A stretch of 64,000 nucleotides of DNA, taken from assembly GCA_011087645.1 (NCBI GenBank), contig JAALLF010000007.1, positions 1-64,000 on the forward strand, in the 5' to 3' direction. Below the pieces are notes generated by a model. The model had not been told where the DNA came from and made no database searches. It saw only the letters and a list, made by a program, of their open reading frames with translations. Numbering within the stretch: the first letter of the stretch is position 1; every line of letters begins with the position of its first letter. The DNA comes from Alphaproteobacteria bacterium. GTDB lineage: Bacteria > Pseudomonadota > Alphaproteobacteria > UBA6615. A program made the position numbers and the translations under genes. Shown here piece after piece: positions 53,674-61,729 of this stretch.

Positions 53674-55023
53674 TCACCCAAACACCTCTTCCACCCATGC
53701 CGCTTGGCCGAATAAGCGCGCATCCTCACCATGAAAGCCGATCAGTTGCAGACCCAGAGGCATGTCGTCGGCGGCCAACAGCGGCAGGGTGAGCGACGGG
53801 GCGCCGGCGCACGTCGCCGGTGAGCAGGTGACCGGGTTGCCGATATTCTCCAGGCCGACCGGCGCGACCTCGGGCGCGGTGAGCCCGACGACGCCGTCGA
53901 TAGTCTCGCTGGCGGCGCGCACGCGCGCGCCGAACGCGGCCTTGAAATCCAGCGCCGTGTGGTAGTCGGCCAGGGTGATTTCATGAGCACGGGCCAGCGC
54001 CTTGGCGATGCGCGGATGGTGGGTGTGGCCCGCCGCCTCATATTCGAAGAACGGCCAGCGCATTTCAAACGCGGCGATCTCGGCGATGCACCAGTCGGCG
54101 CGGGCGAAATCGTCCTCCAGCGCCTGTAGTTCGGGCACGCCTGCCGGCTCGATGATCTCGACGCCTGCGTTGGACAGGCGGTCGAGACCGGCCTCGAAGG
54201 CGGCGCGCACCGATCCGTCGGCGATGTCCCAGCCGGGCGTATACATACGCATGAGCCGGGCCGGCTTTTCCGCCGGCGGCAAGGTCTCCGGCCCGGCGAT
54301 GCCATGGGAACCAGGCACCGGCCCGGCCTCGTTCGACAAAAAGCGCAGCACCGCCCACGCATCCGCGAGCTTGGCGGTGTGGGCGCCGACATGTTCGCCC
54401 GAGGGCGAAAACGGATGGATGCCGGCCTGGCGGATCGCGCCATAGGTTGGCTTCACCCCAACCTGGCCGCAATAGCTCGCCGGGCGCATCACCGACGACA
54501 TCAGCTGGGTGCCGATGGCGACCGGCAGCATGCCGGCGCCGACCGCCGCCGCCGACCCGCTCGACGAGGTACCCGGGGTGCGGTTCGGATCGAAGGGATT
54601 ACACGTCGCCATGACGTTGCCATAGGCGAATTCGGTGCTCGCGGTCTTGCCGACAATCACCGCCCCGCCGCGGCGCAAGGCGGCGGTCAGCGGGGCGTCC
54701 CGGCCGGTCTCGTTGCCCTCATATATCGGGCTGCCGCATTGGGTCGGCATGTCGGCGGTCTCGATAATGTCTTTCAGGCCGATCGGCAGGCCGTCGACCA
54801 GCGAGCGCGGCGCGCGCGCCTTATACCGTGCACCGGCCGCATCGGCGGCGGCGCGCGCACCCTCGAGGTTCAGGGTCACGAAGGCCTGAACGTCGCTCTC
54901 GCGGGTTTCGATCACGGCGATGCAGCGCTCGAGCAAATCGCGCGGCGTGTCGTCGCCGGCCAGAAACGCCGGCACTTGTTCGACAAAACCGGGTGATAGC
55001 GGGACAGCGGGGTCGTAGGGCAT
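53674..55023 (-). CDS. Amidase-signature family protein with altered nucleophile loop
   Basis: 449 residues from the ATG at 55023, which has AAAGGTG before it. Catalytic Lys is in GLPIGLKDIIETADMP (about 88) and the cis-Ser in GTSSSGSAAAV (about 157). The loop that normally reads GTxTGGS is GTQLMSSVMRPASYCG here, so Thr-Gly-Gly becomes Leu-Met-Ser before the presumed nucleophile. It may have a different substrate or reduced activity. Otherwise the length and termini (QLIGFHGEDARLF) are normal. It is the least conserved of three amidases in the window. Confidence 0.88.
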   Translation of the reverse strand: MPYDPAVPLSPGFVEQVPAFLAGDDTPRDLLERCIAVIETRESDVQAFVTLNLEGARAAADAAGARYKARAPRSLVDGLPIGLKDIIETADMPTQCGSPIYEGNETGRDAPLTAALRRGGAVIVGKTASTEFAYGNVMATCNPFDPNRTPGTSSSGSAAAVGAGMLPVAIGTQLMSSVMRPASYCGQVGVKPTYGAIRQAGIHPFSPSGEHVGAHTAKLADAWAVLRFLSNEAGPVPGSHGIAGPETLPPAEKPARLMRMYTPGWDIADGSVRAAFEAGLDRLSNAGVEIIEPAGVPELQALEDDFARADWCIAEIAAFEMRWPFFEYEAAGHTHHPRIAKALARAHEITLADYHTALDFKAAFGARVRAASETIDGVVGLTAPEVAPVGLENIGNPVTCSPATCAGAPSLTLPLLAADDMPLGLQLIGFHGEDARLFGQAAWVEEVFG

Positions 55024-55084
55024 TGCGCGCACCTTTTTGATTTTATGGCCGCGCCTAGGTTAATCGAAAACATTGGATGACGCT

Positions 55085-55212
55085 AAGCCCCTCTCCTTTT
55101 GGGAGAGGGGTTGGGGTGAGGGGTTACGGTTTATCCAAGAAACCCGGCACTGTCCCTACCCCCTCACCCGCTCGCATACGCTCGCCACCCTCTCCCTATG
55201 GGAGAGGGTTAT
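55085..55212. repeat. Palindromes of the CCCTCTCC / GGAGAGGG class, two units
   Basis: CCCCTCTCCTTTTGGGAGAGGGG, then GGTTGGGGTGAGGGG, a unique spacer, CCCCTCACCCGCTCGCATACGC and finally CCCTCTCCCTATGGGAGAGGG. The whole block is an imperfect inverted arrangement between an amidase and a dehydrogenase gene. Confidence 0.75.
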
Positions 55213-55297
55213 TTTCGCCCCTCCGATATGCTGGCCGTAGTCTCATTGAACGGCTAGGCTCAAACAAAAGAATCACCTTATCCGGAGGAGTTCAACC

Positions 55298-56392
55298 ATG
55301 CCCGACACTCACGCCGTCTCATCGGAATTTCCCATCGACGAAAACGCCATCCGCGTGCCCTACGCCAAGCTGAAAGACTTCATGACCCAGGTTTTCCAGG
55401 CAACCGGGCTACCCGACAGCGACGCGGAAGGACTGGCCCGCGCCATGGCCGACGGCGATCTGCTGGGCAAGGACAGCCATGGCTGCATCCGGGTGCCGAT
55501 GTATGTCGGCCGCATCAAAGGCGGCGCCATCAACAAGACCCCCAATATCCACGTCGAGAAGCAAACTCCGGCCATGGCCATCGTCAACGGCGACAATGGC
55601 ATGGGCCATCTGGTGGCGCGCTATGCCATGGAACTGGCCATGGACATGGCGGCGAAGAGCGGCATCGCCTGGATCGGCCTGCAGCATTCCAACCATGCCG
55701 GCGCGGCGGCGGTCTACGCGTCGATGGCGCTGGAGCGCGACCAGATCGGCATCATCGCCTGCGTCGGCAGCGCCAACCACGCCGCGCCCTATGGCGGCAG
55801 CGACATCTTGGTCGGCACCAACCCGATCGCCGTCGCCATCCCAGCGCTGGAAGAACCGCCGGTGGTGATCGACATGGCGACCACCAATTCCTCGCTCGGC
55901 AAGATCATGGTCAAGGCGATGCACGGCGAGGCCATGCCGGAGGGCTGGGTGATCGACGCCGCCGGTCAGGCGATCACCGATTCAGCGCTGGCCGATGACG
56001 GCATCCTCACCCATATCGGCGGCGCCAAGGGATTTGGCCTGTCGATGGTGATCGGCTTCCTCGCCGGCACGCTGAACGGGGCGGCTTTCGGCTCCGACGT
56101 TATCCATATCGGCGAGGACCCCAACAGCGAGACCAATACCGGCCAGTTCATCATGGCCATCGACATCGCGCACTTCATGGACCCGGCCCTGTTCAAGGCC
56201 AATGTGGACCGCATCTCGCGCGAGATGACCGGCTCGGCCAAGCTGCCCGGGGTCGACGAAATTCGCATGCCCGGCACCAATAGCTGGCGGGTTCACCAGG
56301 ACCGCAAAGCCAACGGCATCCCGATCACCGCGCCGCTGCTCGACCGCCTCAACGCCGCCGCCGACGAGGTTGGCGTCCCGCGTCTGTTGTGA
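55298..56392 (+). CDS. Malate/L-lactate/ureidoglycolate-type dehydrogenase (Ldh_2 family)
   Basis: 364 residues of the Ldh_2 family, not related to classical lactate dehydrogenase. The conserved DxHG block is LLGKDSHGCIRVPMY (about 50), with active-site His. Later motifs are SNHAGAAAVYASMALERD (about 130) and GSANHAAPYGGSDILVGTNP (about 155). It uses NAD(P) to oxidise a 2-hydroxy acid. GGAGGAG precedes the ATG. Divergent from the amidase; the ammonia-releasing and hydroxyacid-oxidising steps could be linked. Confidence 0.92.
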   Translation: MPDTHAVSSEFPIDENAIRVPYAKLKDFMTQVFQATGLPDSDAEGLARAMADGDLLGKDSHGCIRVPMYVGRIKGGAINKTPNIHVEKQTPAMAIVNGDNGMGHLVARYAMELAMDMAAKSGIAWIGLQHSNHAGAAAVYASMALERDQIGIIACVGSANHAAPYGGSDILVGTNPIAVAIPALEEPPVVIDMATTNSSLGKIMVKAMHGEAMPEGWVIDAAGQAITDSALADDGILTHIGGAKGFGLSMVIGFLAGTLNGAAFGSDVIHIGEDPNSETNTGQFIMAIDIAHFMDPALFKANVDRISREMTGSAKLPGVDEIRMPGTNSWRVHQDRKANGIPITAPLLDRLNAAADEVGVPRLL

Positions 56393-56415
56393 GGGTGGGG
56401 CTTAGACCTTAGTCC

Positions 56416-56787
56416 TTAAAGAGATGCAAAATCGTTTGTGGCTATTCCCCAAACTCCAGGAAAATAAACGGCAATGAAGAAAAGGTTGAAGGCACGAGCC
56501 AACCCGCCTCGATAGATAATGCCCATCCACAAGCCGGCGCAATATTCATGACGCAGCCCATAGGCACCCACGACAATGAAGGGGGCCATCAGAATCGCCG
56601 GCGCAATGAACGGCGTTAGCTCAGGATTGATGATCTGTGGATTAGCGGTACTCCATCGCGCGAACGCGCCACTGCCCGGAACCGTGATCAATAATCCCAC
56701 GACCCAAATTGCACCCTGTTTCCAATACAGGGCGTAATTCGTTTCCGTTCGCGATTTTAACCAGCTAAATAAAGCCAATATCTTCAC
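56416..56787 (-). CDS. Small membrane protein of unknown function
   Basis: 123 residues from a GTG at 56787, with three hydrophobic segments (AIWVVGLLITVPGSG, TPFIAPAILMAPFIVVG, RAFNLFFIAVYFPGV). The start codon is only 3 bp after the stop of the exported protein gene on the same strand, so they are coupled. No family recognised. Confidence 0.55.
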   Translation of the reverse strand: MKILALFSWLKSRTETNYALYWKQGAIWVVGLLITVPGSGAFARWSTANPQIINPELTPFIAPAILMAPFIVVGAYGLRHEYCAGLWMGIIYRGGLARAFNLFFIAVYFPGVWGIATNDFASL

Positions 56788-56790
56788 TCA

Positions 56791-57321
56791 TCAGTCGCTG
56801 ATCCAAATTCGCTCGAAACCGTTGATCTCCTCATTCCAGAAGAAGTGCGAGCTTGCGCTTTCGAAGATAAAAAAATCGATGGCCGGGTATTCTAGATCGA
56901 CGAACCGGCGTTCACCCGGTTCGCACCCCGAACCGTATCCCTTGGCGCAAGCCGAGAGGTAATGCCCCGGCGGCACAGACCCAATCCCCATGCTCTGAGG
57001 ACGATCATGCGCCATTTCAGTTCGACCCAGTTCGATGATTTTTCGCTCATTGCTGTTGGCGCTCATTAAGACGAATAGGCCCCACTCGCTATTGTCCTTC
57101 TTGATGAGAATCCAAGCTTCGTCCTGTTCTCCGTCGCCGTTAAAATCATCTGCGACCGTATAAAATTCGCTGCCCGCCTGTCGGAAGATTTTCCAGTCGC
57201 CAGTGACGTCGCTTTCGTCGGGGAATCGCCAATCGTCGAGGAATGACGCCGCAAACGCTTGCGAAACAATCATCAGGAGTACGACAACACCCCAAATCGA
57301 GGACCACACTGATCTTATCAT
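56791..57321 (-). CDS. Exported protein of unknown function, EF-hand-like loop
   Basis: 176 residues with a signal peptide (SSIWGVVVLLMIVSQAFA). It contains DFNGDGEQDEAWIL (about 60), which resembles an EF-hand or VCBS calcium loop. A Cys pair (ACAKGYGSGCE) may form a disulfide. It is upstream of and coupled to a small membrane protein. No family is recognised. Confidence 0.65.
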   Translation of the reverse strand: MIRSVWSSIWGVVVLLMIVSQAFAASFLDDWRFPDESDVTGDWKIFRQAGSEFYTVADDFNGDGEQDEAWILIKKDNSEWGLFVLMSANSNERKIIELGRTEMAHDRPQSMGIGSVPPGHYLSACAKGYGSGCEPGERRFVDLEYPAIDFFIFESASSHFFWNEEINGFERIWISD

Positions 57322-57631
57322 TTAGTCCTCCGCCGACTGCCTTTCGCACTCAACACGAACGCTACACCCGAATAGCGTGACAAAGCCAATCCCCGCGTTT
57401 AGCCTTGCGGGTAGCCGTACCCGCTTGGGTCATTAACCATAGATAGGGCAGGGTAATCGCATATTGCGGCGCTGGAATTCCTCTTCCTTCGAGACACTCG
57501 CTGCGCGAGCCCTCAGGATGAGGAATTCTGTTAGATGGTTACAAAGCCTCACCCTGAGGAGCCGCCCCACGGGCGGCGTCTCGAAGGGCGAGGCGGTCAC
57601 TTGCGATTGCCCTGGTAGATAGGGGGCTGCC
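57322..57631. other. Intergenic region with palindromic repeat
   Basis: 310 bp between two divergent genes. It holds a double palindromic repeat at 57475-57595, described separately, and probably both promoters. No further gene or RNA is seen. Confidence 0.5.
57475..57595. repeat. Dispersed palindromic repeat, long type, two inverted units
   Basis: Unit one runs CCTTCGAGACACTCGCTGC to GCCCTCAGGATGAGGAATTC. Unit two is CCTCACCCTGAGGAGCCGCC to GGCGGCGTCTCGAAGGGCGAGG. It is closely similar to the element at 28901. Confidence 0.8.
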
Positions 57632-59110
57632 ATGGATCATACTTCTGACAAGGGCCTTATCGATTGGACCCGGCTGCGGCGGATATTCGGCGCCCTTTGC
57701 CTCATATTTTTCGCCACCACATTCAGTGCGGGCGCGGCTGAACCCACTGTCAGCCTGCGCGATATGCAGACTCTGCTTCGCGACAGCGATTTCGATGCGC
57801 TCGAACAACGTTTTGCCGATCTGGAACAGGCTTATTCCGACGGTGAAGTCTCCGACCTCATCATACATCGCGGCTATACCAGCTTCGCCGTCGCGAACCC
57901 GGCGTTCGAGGCCCTGCTGGACGCCTGGATCAACGCAAAGCCGGAGTCCCACCGCCCCTTCATCGCGCATGGCTTATTCCACAGCAATCTAGGTTGGCTG
58001 GATCGCGGTGGCCGCTTTTTCAATGAAACATCCGATCAGCGTATCGAATTGATGCGTAAAAACTTTGCGATTGCCGAAGCAAGCCTGGAACGAGCCTTGC
58101 AACTCAAACCCGATACCGGCGTGGCATACGCCAGCCTGATCAACATGAATATGGCGGCGGGCGACCGGGAGACGATAAATAGGCTATTCCGCAAGGGCGT
58201 GGATGCCGACCCGAACTCGTTCACAGTCCGGCGCGCCATTTGGAACGCAATGCTGCCATGGTGGGGTGGCTATCGACAGGACCCAAGGGTATTTGGGATC
58301 GACGAACCGCTGCCCGATACCGCAGCGCTTGGATACCCCATCGAAATTCCCGAGGCGATGCTTCGGTTCGGCCAGTTCATCAATAATAGTCCGAACAGCT
58401 CGCCCCATCTGGCACCGTTGCGGGGATTCACCGACTATGCTGTCGCTATTATCCTCCGACGCGATGGGCGCGAACTTGAAGCGGCCAATTTCTTCAAGCG
58501 CGCCATGACCCATGGCGAGTACTGGTTTTTTCATAGTAATGAGGGCCAGAACCTCTCGCGCATGAAGCGCTATAACGATGCAATCGCCAGCTATACGCGA
58601 TCGCTCGAGATTTGGCCTGATAATACCCATGTGCTGGAACGGCGCGCCCAGGCCTATAGATCGTTGAAGGCCTATGATAAGGCGCTGACGGACGCGGACC
58701 AGGCTTTAGCGCTCAATCCAAGAGATCCCGATTTGTTGTTACTAAAAGCCAACACTCTTTGGGGCGATGGAAAATTCAAAGCGGCCGTTCGCGTTTTGGA
58801 CGATGCGATGCTTTACGGCTCGCTGGATGACGACATTTGGGATGCGCGGGGCCGTTTGTATCTATACCGGTTGAAAAACTTTAAACGGGCCGCGGCTGAC
58901 TTCAAACGCGCGACCGAACTCGAGCCGACCAACCATAATTATTGGTACAGCTACGCCAGCGCGCTTTTTCGCGCCATCGACTGTGAAACGGTGCCAGCCT
59001 ACAAGACCTATTTAGAGGTATGCAAAAAACACGGCAACGACTGTTTCGACGAGGGCGTGAAGTACGCCCGCGAAGTCACCCAGCATCTGGTCGACTCTGG
59101 CAAGTGTTAG
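57632..59110 (+). CDS. Exported or membrane-anchored tetratricopeptide-repeat protein
   Basis: 492 residues. A hydrophobic stretch (IFGALCLIFFATTFSAGAA, about 19-37) is a signal peptide or anchor. An N-terminal helical part (RDSDFDALEQRFADLEQAY) resembles DUF4034. C-terminal TPR units follow at about 300-440 (AIASYTRSLEIWPDN, ALTDADQALALNPRD, AAADFKRATELEPTN). Such proteins organise complexes in the periplasm or envelope. AGGGGG precedes the ATG. It stands just before an amidase gene on the same strand. Confidence 0.8.
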   Translation: MDHTSDKGLIDWTRLRRIFGALCLIFFATTFSAGAAEPTVSLRDMQTLLRDSDFDALEQRFADLEQAYSDGEVSDLIIHRGYTSFAVANPAFEALLDAWINAKPESHRPFIAHGLFHSNLGWLDRGGRFFNETSDQRIELMRKNFAIAEASLERALQLKPDTGVAYASLINMNMAAGDRETINRLFRKGVDADPNSFTVRRAIWNAMLPWWGGYRQDPRVFGIDEPLPDTAALGYPIEIPEAMLRFGQFINNSPNSSPHLAPLRGFTDYAVAIILRRDGRELEAANFFKRAMTHGEYWFFHSNEGQNLSRMKRYNDAIASYTRSLEIWPDNTHVLERRAQAYRSLKAYDKALTDADQALALNPRDPDLLLLKANTLWGDGKFKAAVRVLDDAMLYGSLDDDIWDARGRLYLYRLKNFKRAAADFKRATELEPTNHNYWYSYASALFRAIDCETVPAYKTYLEVCKKHGNDCFDEGVKYAREVTQHLVDSGKC

Positions 59111-59174
59111 CCGGTTGATCGCGCGGGTGACGACCCGCCGCGCAGTGGCTAACATTGGGCGGTCTAGGGGAACC

Positions 59175-60473
59175 ATGTCCGCCACCGATCTAAATCACCT
59201 GTCTGCGAGCGCCATCGCACAAAAAATTGCCGCCGGCGAGGCCACCGCCGTTGCCGTGGTCGAAGCGTGTCTGACGCGGATCGAGGCGCGCGAGAATGTC
59301 CTTAAGGCTTGGGCTTTCATCGATCCCGACCTTGCCTTAGAACAAGCTTACGCCAGCGACCGGTTGGATACCGACGGCCCGCTGCACGGGGTGCCGATCG
59401 GCGTCAAAGACATTATCGACACCGCTGACATGCCGACCGCGATGGGCTCACCGATCTATGCCGACCGCCGCCCGGCGACCGACGCCGCCTGTGTCGCCCT
59501 GGCGCGCGCCGCCGGGGCGATTGTCCTGGGCAAAACGGTGACCACCGAATTCGCCGGCAGTTTCCCCGGTCCGACCACCAATCCCTATGATGCCACGCGC
59601 AGCCCCGGCGGCTCTTCGAGTGGCTCGGCGGCGGCGGTGGCCGACTATATGGTACCCACCGCCTTCGGCACGCAAACCGGCAGCTCGATCCTCAGGCCGT
59701 CTTCCTATTGCGGCGTGATCGGCTACAAGCCGACCTTCGGCACCTACAATATCGCCGGCATCAAGGCCGCGTCCCAAAGCCTCGACACGCTGGGCCTGCA
59801 TGTGCGCGACATGGACGATATCCCGCTGTTCACTTCGATGCTGGTCAACCGGCCCCTGACGCCATTGGAGGCACCTGCCAGCGCGCCGGCCATCGGCGTC
59901 TGCCGCACGCCGTTGTGGGATATAGCGCTGCCGGAGACCCAGGCGGCGGTGGAAGACGCCGCAGCGCGCCTCACGCAAGCCGGAGCTGTCCTGCGCGACG
60001 TCACCGCGCCGCCCTCGTTCGACGATTTGGAAGACGCGCGCATCGCCATCAATTGTTACGAGCGCAGCCGGCATATGCAGTACGAATGGCGCGAGCATCG
60101 CGACGCCCTGAGCGACATGTTCCAGACCGTCATGCAGACCGGGTTAGACATGGATTATGATCACTACATCGCGGCGATGCGCCAGACCGAGGATTGTCGG
60201 GTCCAGGCTGACGCCCTATTCGACGGTATCGACGCGCTGCTCACGCCGTGCGTCGACGGCGAAGCGCCCGAGGGTCTGGCCTATTCCGGCAATCCACGCT
60301 TGCCGGGGCTGTGGACGGCGATCCGCCTGCCGGCGATCAGCCTGCCGACCCATACCGGCCCCAACGGCATGCCGGTCGGCATCCAACTGGTCGGCCGCTA
60401 CCGCGACGACGACCGCCTGCTTGCTGTCGCCAAATGGGTCTTGCAAAAGCTCGGCTCACCCACCCTCGGATGA
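59175..60473 (+). CDS. Amidase (amidase-signature family)
   Basis: 432 residues. The start at 59175 follows TAGGGGAACC. Lys is in GVPIGVKDIIDTADMP (about 78), cis-Ser in GGSSSGSAAAV (about 146) and nucleophile Ser in GTQTGSSILRPSS (about 172), where Gly-Ser replaces the usual Gly-Gly. It is the close paralog of the amidase at 22859, sharing PDLALEQA and HTGPNGMPVG-type stretches. It should hydrolyse an amide in the cytoplasm. It follows the TPR gene by 64 bp; co-transcription is possible. Confidence 0.92.
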   Translation: MSATDLNHLSASAIAQKIAAGEATAVAVVEACLTRIEARENVLKAWAFIDPDLALEQAYASDRLDTDGPLHGVPIGVKDIIDTADMPTAMGSPIYADRRPATDAACVALARAAGAIVLGKTVTTEFAGSFPGPTTNPYDATRSPGGSSSGSAAAVADYMVPTAFGTQTGSSILRPSSYCGVIGYKPTFGTYNIAGIKAASQSLDTLGLHVRDMDDIPLFTSMLVNRPLTPLEAPASAPAIGVCRTPLWDIALPETQAAVEDAAARLTQAGAVLRDVTAPPSFDDLEDARIAINCYERSRHMQYEWREHRDALSDMFQTVMQTGLDMDYDHYIAAMRQTEDCRVQADALFDGIDALLTPCVDGEAPEGLAYSGNPRLPGLWTAIRLPAISLPTHTGPNGMPVGIQLVGRYRDDDRLLAVAKWVLQKLGSPTLG

Positions 60474-60907
60474 TCGAACACCGGCCTAAAGTCACGTCGC
60501 CGGCGCGCTTGGTGTGGACCACAATGTCCCGTCGTCCTAGAGGCGAATTCCTGCACAAGGCACTTTAGTGTATAGCGCTAAACACAACCCGTTTGTTTTC
60601 CCCCGGATAACCTCGGTCCCCGTATAGAGCTCACCTGCTTCGCTGTTTGTCGTGCAAAATCGTCGGGCATTTGTAAGTAAAGAACCTTATCTCGGCTGGC
60701 CGAAGCCTTTGTTATTGTCCTTCGCCTTCTAGGGATCAAATACAGACAACATAATCACCTATGTCTATGATTCCTCGAAGGCTCGCGTTCCCGACGCGAT
60801 GTTTCAACCACAAGACGCCAATAGCGCAACAGGACCAATGAACAAGCACAGCAAAACAATTTTCGTCCGGGCAGAAATGGCTCGGATGATGAAGGCATGG
60901 CAAATCC
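60474..60907. other. Intergenic leader region with short overlapping reading frames
   Basis: 434 bp with no recognised gene. Near its end, a 27-codon frame (60838-60921, starting MNKHSKTIFVRAEM) overlaps the start of the HTH gene, and a shorter one overlaps it at an ATGA. These could be leader peptides or chance. The promoter of the HTH gene probably lies at 60680-60830. Confidence 0.4.
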
Positions 60908-61150
60908 ATGTCGTCGGATAACAGCCTCGAGGCACGCATTGCCTCTCTAACACCACGCGAACGCGATGTGTTCGAACATCTGGTACAGGGCCGATCGAAT
61001 AAACTCACCGCCGCCGAGCTGGGGATTAGCCCCCGCACGGTCGAAATTCATCGCGGTCGTGTCATGAAGAAAATGGAGGCCGAGAGCTTCTCCCACCTGG
61101 TTCGAATGGCCTTGCAGGCAGAATTACTGCCGGAAATCGACGAATCGTGA
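60908..61150 (+). CDS. Stand-alone LuxR/FixJ-type HTH DNA-binding domain
   Basis: 80 residues. The full length is essentially one GerE/LuxR helix-turn-helix: LTPRERDVFEHLVQG, then AAELGISPRTVEIHRGRVMKKM. There is no receiver or ligand-binding part in front. FixJ-type regulators carry this domain at the C-terminus after a receiver; here a receiver is encoded by the next gene but downstream, in reverse order. It probably binds DNA as a dimer and may be controlled by that receiver or by a separate partner. Confidence 0.88.
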   Translation: MSSDNSLEARIASLTPRERDVFEHLVQGRSNKLTAAELGISPRTVEIHRGRVMKKMEAESFSHLVRMALQAELLPEIDES

Positions 61151-61355
61151 TTTTTTAGTTCGACCTAAAACTGAGTAAAAATACGATAATACATTTATAA
61201 GTAGACAACCGTATCTCGTCTCAACGACTCTTTTGGTAGTGTTCAAGGCCTTCGAAGATCAACCCCCGGTAGCTTTCCTTAGCTGCCGACAATCCTCGAA
61301 ATCCTGTGATTATTGCGAAATGTTTAGTCAAAGAAGCGACGGCAAAGCGAGATCC

Positions 61356-61721
61356 ATGAGCTACACGCCAACAATATTTATCGTCGACGACGACAACACG
61401 GTGCAAACCTCCTTGAAATCGATGTTCCAAACCGCCGGTTACGACGTAGAAGCCTATACGTCCTGCCGGGGCTTTACGGAAAATTTCCGGGACCGGGAGA
61501 GAGCCTGCCTGATTCTCGATCTCAATTTACAGGATATGGGCGCTTGGCAGCCCACCGCCTTCCTTAAGGAACGTGGCGCCGATATACCGGTTGTTCTCAC
61601 AACCCGGCCCGGCGACCCAACGATCCAATCCCAGCTATCCGGCTGCGGCACTTTGGCGTTGCTTGAGAAACCCCTCGATCACGGGCTCATGCTAAAGACA
61701 ATCAACGCGATCCTGCGTTAA
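61356..61721 (+). CDS. Stand-alone FixJ-like receiver domain
   Basis: 121 residues, one receiver domain. The acidic pocket is IFIVDDDNTVQTSL, the phospho-Asp is in CLILDLNLQDMGAW (about 53) and the Lys in LLEKPLDHG (about 103). The sequence pattern (YDVEAYTSCRGF) is like the FixJ/NarL receivers. There is no DNA-binding part; a LuxR-type HTH domain is encoded 205 bp upstream. No kinase gene is adjacent. The ATG at 61356 begins the fold directly (MSYTPTIFIVDDD); an in-frame extension upstream has no homology. Confidence 0.88.
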   Translation: MSYTPTIFIVDDDNTVQTSLKSMFQTAGYDVEAYTSCRGFTENFRDRERACLILDLNLQDMGAWQPTAFLKERGADIPVVLTTRPGDPTIQSQLSGCGTLALLEKPLDHGLMLKTINAILR

Positions 61722-61729
61722 GCCGCTCG

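Noticed and set aside
60838..60921. 27-codon frame overlapping the HTH start
   Set aside because: No ribosome binding site and no recognisable features; kept only as a note in the leader region.
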